From: JBAZHE01 sp964547855
GTDB lineage: Bacteria; Patescibacteriota; Patescibacteriia; Patescibacteriales; WJLG01
DNA length: 33,160 nucleotides
Direction of reading: 5' to 3'
NCBI GenBank assembly: GCA_964547855.1
Contig: CAZJPG010000017.1
Coordinates: 1-33,160 of the forward strand
Shown: positions 30,218 to 33,160 of the stretch, in pieces
Layout: each line of letters opens with the position of its first letter
Numbering within the stretch: position 1 is the stretch's first letter
Notes under the pieces: model-generated
Told to the model about the DNA's origin: nothing
The model's database searches: none
What the model saw: only the letters and a program-made list of their open reading frames with translations
Position numbers and translations under genes: made by a program

Positions 30218-30299
30218 CTGGAATTATAAGGTTTTCACTCTACGCCTTAATTTTGATTAAAGTACAAAACAAAACCGCAGTCCCTGGCGAAGACTGCGG
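30218..30299. repeat. long direct repeat, copy B
   Basis: 82 bp matching copy A at 29201-29284. In this copy it is preceded by TTGGGGTCAGGT (about 30206-30217), a string I associate with dispersed intergenic repeats of bacteria. The gene-free stretch 30083-30345 (263 bp) holds this repeat and the terminator at its end, and nothing else I can support. Confidence 0.8.
30275..30299 (-). terminator. intrinsic terminator, copy B of the repeated family
   Basis: CCGCAGTC (30275-30282) pairs perfectly with GACTGCGG (30292-30299) and is followed on the minus strand by TTTTGTTTTG. It lies 47 bp past the stop of the 30346 gene. Confidence 0.75.
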
Positions 30300-30345
30300 C
30301 TAAACGGAATGTCTTGCTACTGCAGTGAAACAAGTATTTATAATT

Positions 30346-30639
30346 TTACAATCCAGGACCAATCCTAAGATTAAAGTAAATATAAACCCCCAAAATTAAA
30401 TAACTTACAAGCAACGAAACAACATACTTAAACAAAACAATTTTCCATTTTTTCTTGTTAACCAGAAAAATATCTAAGAGTAAAAATAACAACCATAAAA
30501 CAGGTAAAACAAAAATAAAGTAAATGGCAAAAGGACTACTATCCATCGGGGCATGCGGCGACATTAATACTACAATTGGAGCAAGAAAAAAAAACAACCA
30601 CAAAAGGAAAGAGAGACTCTTAACATTTTCTTTTTTCAT
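30346..30639 (-). CDS. small membrane protein following the lipase-like gene
   Basis: A 97-residue hydrophobic protein with three membrane segments, at about 9-27, 39-58 and 69-89 (SFLLWLFFFLAPIVVLM; IYFIFVLPVLWLLFLLLDIF; YVVSLLVSYLILGVYIYF). Function unknown. Its ATG follows the stop codon of the lipase-like gene by two bases, so the two are almost certainly one transcript, possibly translationally coupled. It is AT-rich like its neighbours and ends before terminator copy B. Confidence 0.65.
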   Translation of the reverse strand: MKKENVKSLSFLLWLFFFLAPIVVLMSPHAPMDSSPFAIYFIFVLPVLWLLFLLLDIFLVNKKKWKIVLFKYVVSLLVSYLILGVYIYFNLRIGPGL

Positions 30640-30641
30640 AC

Positions 30642-33160
30642 TTATAATTTACTAATTAAATATTTAATATTGTCTTTAACTATACTAGCTGCCCTATTTG
30701 TCATCCAGCCAATTTTCTCATAAACATCGACTTTCTTTAAAATTAGTTCGTACTTTAATTTTAGCAATTTTTGACTGATTTTGTCCATTTGATAATTGAT
30801 TTTATCCAAGGAGTTGCCAATGTTTTCTTCACACCAAGCGTCGCCTTTTTTAGCTACGCACCTATCCATTATCTCTTTTTTGACATTTTCGCGAAGCACT
30901 TCTTTTTTAGCGTTCTTCTCTAAATATTTCTTTACCCAATTTAAATCAAAGATCAAATCATCTTTAGCCTTTTTATTGCTTATTTCTTTTTCGGCATACA
31001 ATCTTTCAATGTCGGCCATGGCACTATCAATAGTGGCGACTACATAAAAAATATTCTCCTCTTCTGAATAATTTCCGGCCAAATCGCCAATTTTTATTTT
31101 TACGTTATGTCGACCAATCGAATAATTAAATAAATCAATACTGTTGCCAGCTAATTTTTGGCCATCAAAACATATCTCCATTGAATCGGCTAAGCCAGAA
31201 TATTGGTCATTGGCTAAATACTCAACGTTCAACCGGCCGTTGTGCTCTATTTCCTGACCTTCTTGCGGCAGCAAAATAACTATCTCGGGCTTTTCCGTGT
31301 CAATCTTAATTGTTTCTATTTTATTTTCTTCTCGATTGCCAGCCCGATCGGTCGATGAATACAAGATAGTGGTTGTTCCATTTTGAGAAACCATGAACTC
31401 TCCTTCGTATTTAACCCAAGACTGACCATTGTCTAAGCTATACTCGATTTTTAAAACTCCAGAATTATCATCGGTCGCCGACAGATTTATTATCGCGCTA
31501 GAAACATAATGCCCATTGTTTCCAAGTTGTCCGGAAATACTCATGCTTGTTGCCGGCTTAACCAAATCGTTTATTTCTTCGCCGGTTAAAATTGAATCGG
31601 GAATTTTTTGCTCATCAATCGTGCTGTCACCATTTCGATCAATCTGCATAACATAGGACTCCTGATTGTCTCCTATGGCCATTTCGACTTTTGTCAAATC
31701 CTCGATCAACGGAATTTCATTGAAATATAACTCTTCTACATATTGACCATTCTCAATTTTTTGAACTCTAGCATTAAAACTGCCATCGGCCGTGGCGAGT
31801 CCTTCGACAGTATAACTTCCCCCTTCTGGCAAAAAAACAAACTTATTACCATCTATCTCGTCATATTGCGCGCCTGGAATATTTATCTCGATATCACCAC
31901 CTTCTGTGCGGCCAACATGATTACCATGATCATCATAGACCGACAAAGTAATCGGGCTATGATAATCTATTTGAGTGCCAGAAAAAAGACAATATCCAGT
32001 AGCTGGATTGATATTCTGATATTCATGATAGTCAAACTCCGATTGTTTGTCCTGCAAAATAGCGACCACTAATTGTTTGACGCCATTCACACTAGAAATC
32101 TTTCCATGATCGGCTTGGTAGACATTATATCTTTCTGTGCCGAAATCTTCAGCGCTCTTTATAGGAACTGTCCCGTCGCCGCTGGCGTATCTTATCCCAT
32201 ATTCATAGCCACCATCCTTTTCTTTGTTTATTATATAAATTTTATCAATTGTTGGCAGTCCGCAACCGGAAATGCTGTATGAATCTTTGAACTCATAGTC
32301 ATCTATCTTGTCATGCAATGCCACGGCTTTGTCCAATAAATATCTGTTTCTTCCAGTATTTGCTAAAAAATTAATGGTTTCTTCGTAATTTAAATTACCA
32401 TCAATACCATCATTATCAGCATCGTAAAGATCGGCTATGTAGCCACCTGATAAATTAAAATATTCCTGACTTGGCAGTAGTTGATATATTGATGGAATGT
32501 TTTGAGAAATTTCTTTAACAGTATCTTCATTTAAAAAATACTTAGTAAACAGCCCAGTTACAACGCCAATATCCAAATTATCTCCGTATAATAATATCTT
32601 AGAAGACTTTGGGGAACCAAAATGTGGTGTAGCAATAGTTATTAATTTATCGACCGAACTGGTGCCAAATTTTTCCATATAATCCTTAGAGATTAGACCG
32701 CCCATGCTGTGAGCCACAATATCAACCTGGTCGGCTCCAGTATACAACTTTATCCAATCAATCTTATTTTCTAAATTACCGACGCCTTCATCTGGGCATT
32801 CGGCAACACCAGCTAGACAATCAATGTCATAGCGCCAATCATATGGGAAAATAAATAAATCAACATCTTCTTTGTAGCCATTTTTTTCCAACTCTTCCAT
32901 TAACCCCTTATAAAAATCCTCTGTAAAAAAATTTTCTATTGAATTATTGACGGATAGGTTTTCTAGAGATTTGCCAAAATTATCCATCTTTAATTTTCTT
33001 AAATCCTCATCCTCTCCACTAACAGCGTAACCATTCAAATTCAACCACACTTCCTTTAGAGTTGATGATTCCCTAAGATAGCTTCCCATTATCCCCGGCA
33101 CAATGATCACCGGATTCCTCTTCGCCGATACTGGCCCATCGCCAAGATAATAGGTATGGC
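30642..33160 (-). CDS. lipase/LCAT-like alpha/beta hydrolase with Ig-like C-terminal regions (5' partial)
   Basis: An open frame of about 839 residues that runs off the window edge, so the N-terminus, probably with a signal peptide, is missing. A GTG at 33110 is not the start: the frame continues upstream as YLGDGPVSAKRNPV. Hydrolase part: VIIVPGIMGSYLRE (oxyanion strand), FPYDWRYDI, nucleophile Ser in VDIVAHSMGGLI, ATPHFGSPKS, acid in YASGDGTVPIKS and His in QADHGKI, as in lecithin-cholesterol acyltransferase-like esterases. Then two Ca-loop-like segments (DADNDGIDGN, DRNGDSTIDEQ), an OmpL47-type Ig-like repeat (ATDDNSGVLKIEYSLDNGQS, SSTDRAGNREE), a second Ig-like region (NDQYSGLADSMEI, IGDLAGNYSEEEN), and a long helical, Lys-rich C-terminus. 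Likely secreted or surface-exposed; substrate unknown. Confidence 0.8.
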   Translation of the reverse strand, partial: HTYYLGDGPVSAKRNPVIIVPGIMGSYLRESSTLKEVWLNLNGYAVSGEDEDLRKLKMDNFGKSLENLSVNNSIENFFTEDFYKGLMEELEKNGYKEDVDLFIFPYDWRYDIDCLAGVAECPDEGVGNLENKIDWIKLYTGADQVDIVAHSMGGLISKDYMEKFGTSSVDKLITIATPHFGSPKSSKILLYGDNLDIGVVTGLFTKYFLNEDTVKEISQNIPSIYQLLPSQEYFNLSGGYIADLYDADNDGIDGNLNYEETINFLANTGRNRYLLDKAVALHDKIDDYEFKDSYSISGCGLPTIDKIYIINKEKDGGYEYGIRYASGDGTVPIKSAEDFGTERYNVYQADHGKISSVNGVKQLVVAILQDKQSEFDYHEYQNINPATGYCLFSGTQIDYHSPITLSVYDDHGNHVGRTEGGDIEINIPGAQYDEIDGNKFVFLPEGGSYTVEGLATADGSFNARVQKIENGQYVEELYFNEIPLIEDLTKVEMAIGDNQESYVMQIDRNGDSTIDEQKIPDSILTGEEINDLVKPATSMSISGQLGNNGHYVSSAIINLSATDDNSGVLKIEYSLDNGQSWVKYEGEFMVSQNGTTTILYSSTDRAGNREENKIETIKIDTEKPEIVILLPQEGQEIEHNGRLNVEYLANDQYSGLADSMEICFDGQKLAGNSIDLFNYSIGRHNVKIKIGDLAGNYSEEENIFYVVATIDSAMADIERLYAEKEISNKKAKDDLIFDLNWVKKYLEKNAKKEVLRENVKKEIMDRCVAKKGDAWCEENIGNSLDKINYQMDKISQKLLKLKYELILKKVDVYEKIGWMTNRAASIVKDNIKYLISKL

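Noticed and set aside
33108..33110. GTG as the start of the lipase-like gene
   Set aside because: The frame stays open to the window edge and the upstream residues look like part of the protein, so the gene is truncated by the window.
1..33160. tRNA or rRNA genes
   Set aside because: No GGTTCGAATCC-type T-arm within a cloverleaf and no rRNA signature sequence was found on either strand by eye.

Overview
The window looks like a chromosomal segment of a Candidate Phyla Radiation bacterium (Patescibacteria, probably a Parcubacteria-type lineage). This is inferred from gene content. It carries two copies of an uncharacterised protein family that I associate with such genomes (4950-5549 and 5965-6399), a translin homologue, a double-length PilB/GspE ATPase, and a compact set of housekeeping genes, many without a Shine-Dalgarno sequence. 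The housekeeping genes have moderate GC. Two blocks, 1-1500 and 29300-33160, are much more AT-rich and look like accessory DNA.

Layout. 1-1980 (minus): a UPF0489 ureohydrolase-like protein, a C-terminally anchored unknown protein and a small acidic protein. 2189-4835 (minus): gpmI, then a DUF5320-DUF134-thioredoxin operon behind a strong sigma70-type promoter. 4884-6472 (minus): two paralogous unknown proteins around a small unknown protein. 6506-10775 (minus): enolase, the DNA polymerase III delta subunit and an FGGY sugar kinase. 10812-13798 (plus): uvrA. 13803-14347: no protein gene, but a GC-rich, hairpin-dense stretch with a minus-strand promoter candidate at one end and a clear minus-strand terminator at the other, so a candidate structured RNA. 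14456-22181 (minus): a tight six-gene cluster made of an ECF sigma factor, a membrane DUF3160 protein with a cytoplasmic N-terminus, a membrane-anchored MEMO-CapA fusion, an amino-acid permease, a phosphoesterase and an inositol-monophosphatase-family enzyme. 22214-23854 (plus): two secreted orphan proteins, each with its own consensus-like promoter and terminator. 23872-28030 (minus): tandem PilB/GspE, then a GIY-YIG gene bracketed by palindromic repeats with 11-bp inverted ends, then translin. 28055-33160 (minus): a polytopic membrane protein, two paralogous small membrane proteins, another small membrane protein, and a large secreted lipase/acyltransferase-like protein whose N-terminus lies beyond the window.

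How the parts fit. gpmI and eno catalyse consecutive steps of lower glycolysis but are separate units here. The sigma factor and DUF3160 protein have the layout of a sigma/membrane-sensor pair heading an envelope-related operon. Three minus-strand terminators (3831, 29258, 30275) belong to one repeated sequence family with compensatory stem changes. No rRNA, tRNA, CRISPR array or transposase gene was recognised. All similarity statements come from reading motifs; no search was run.
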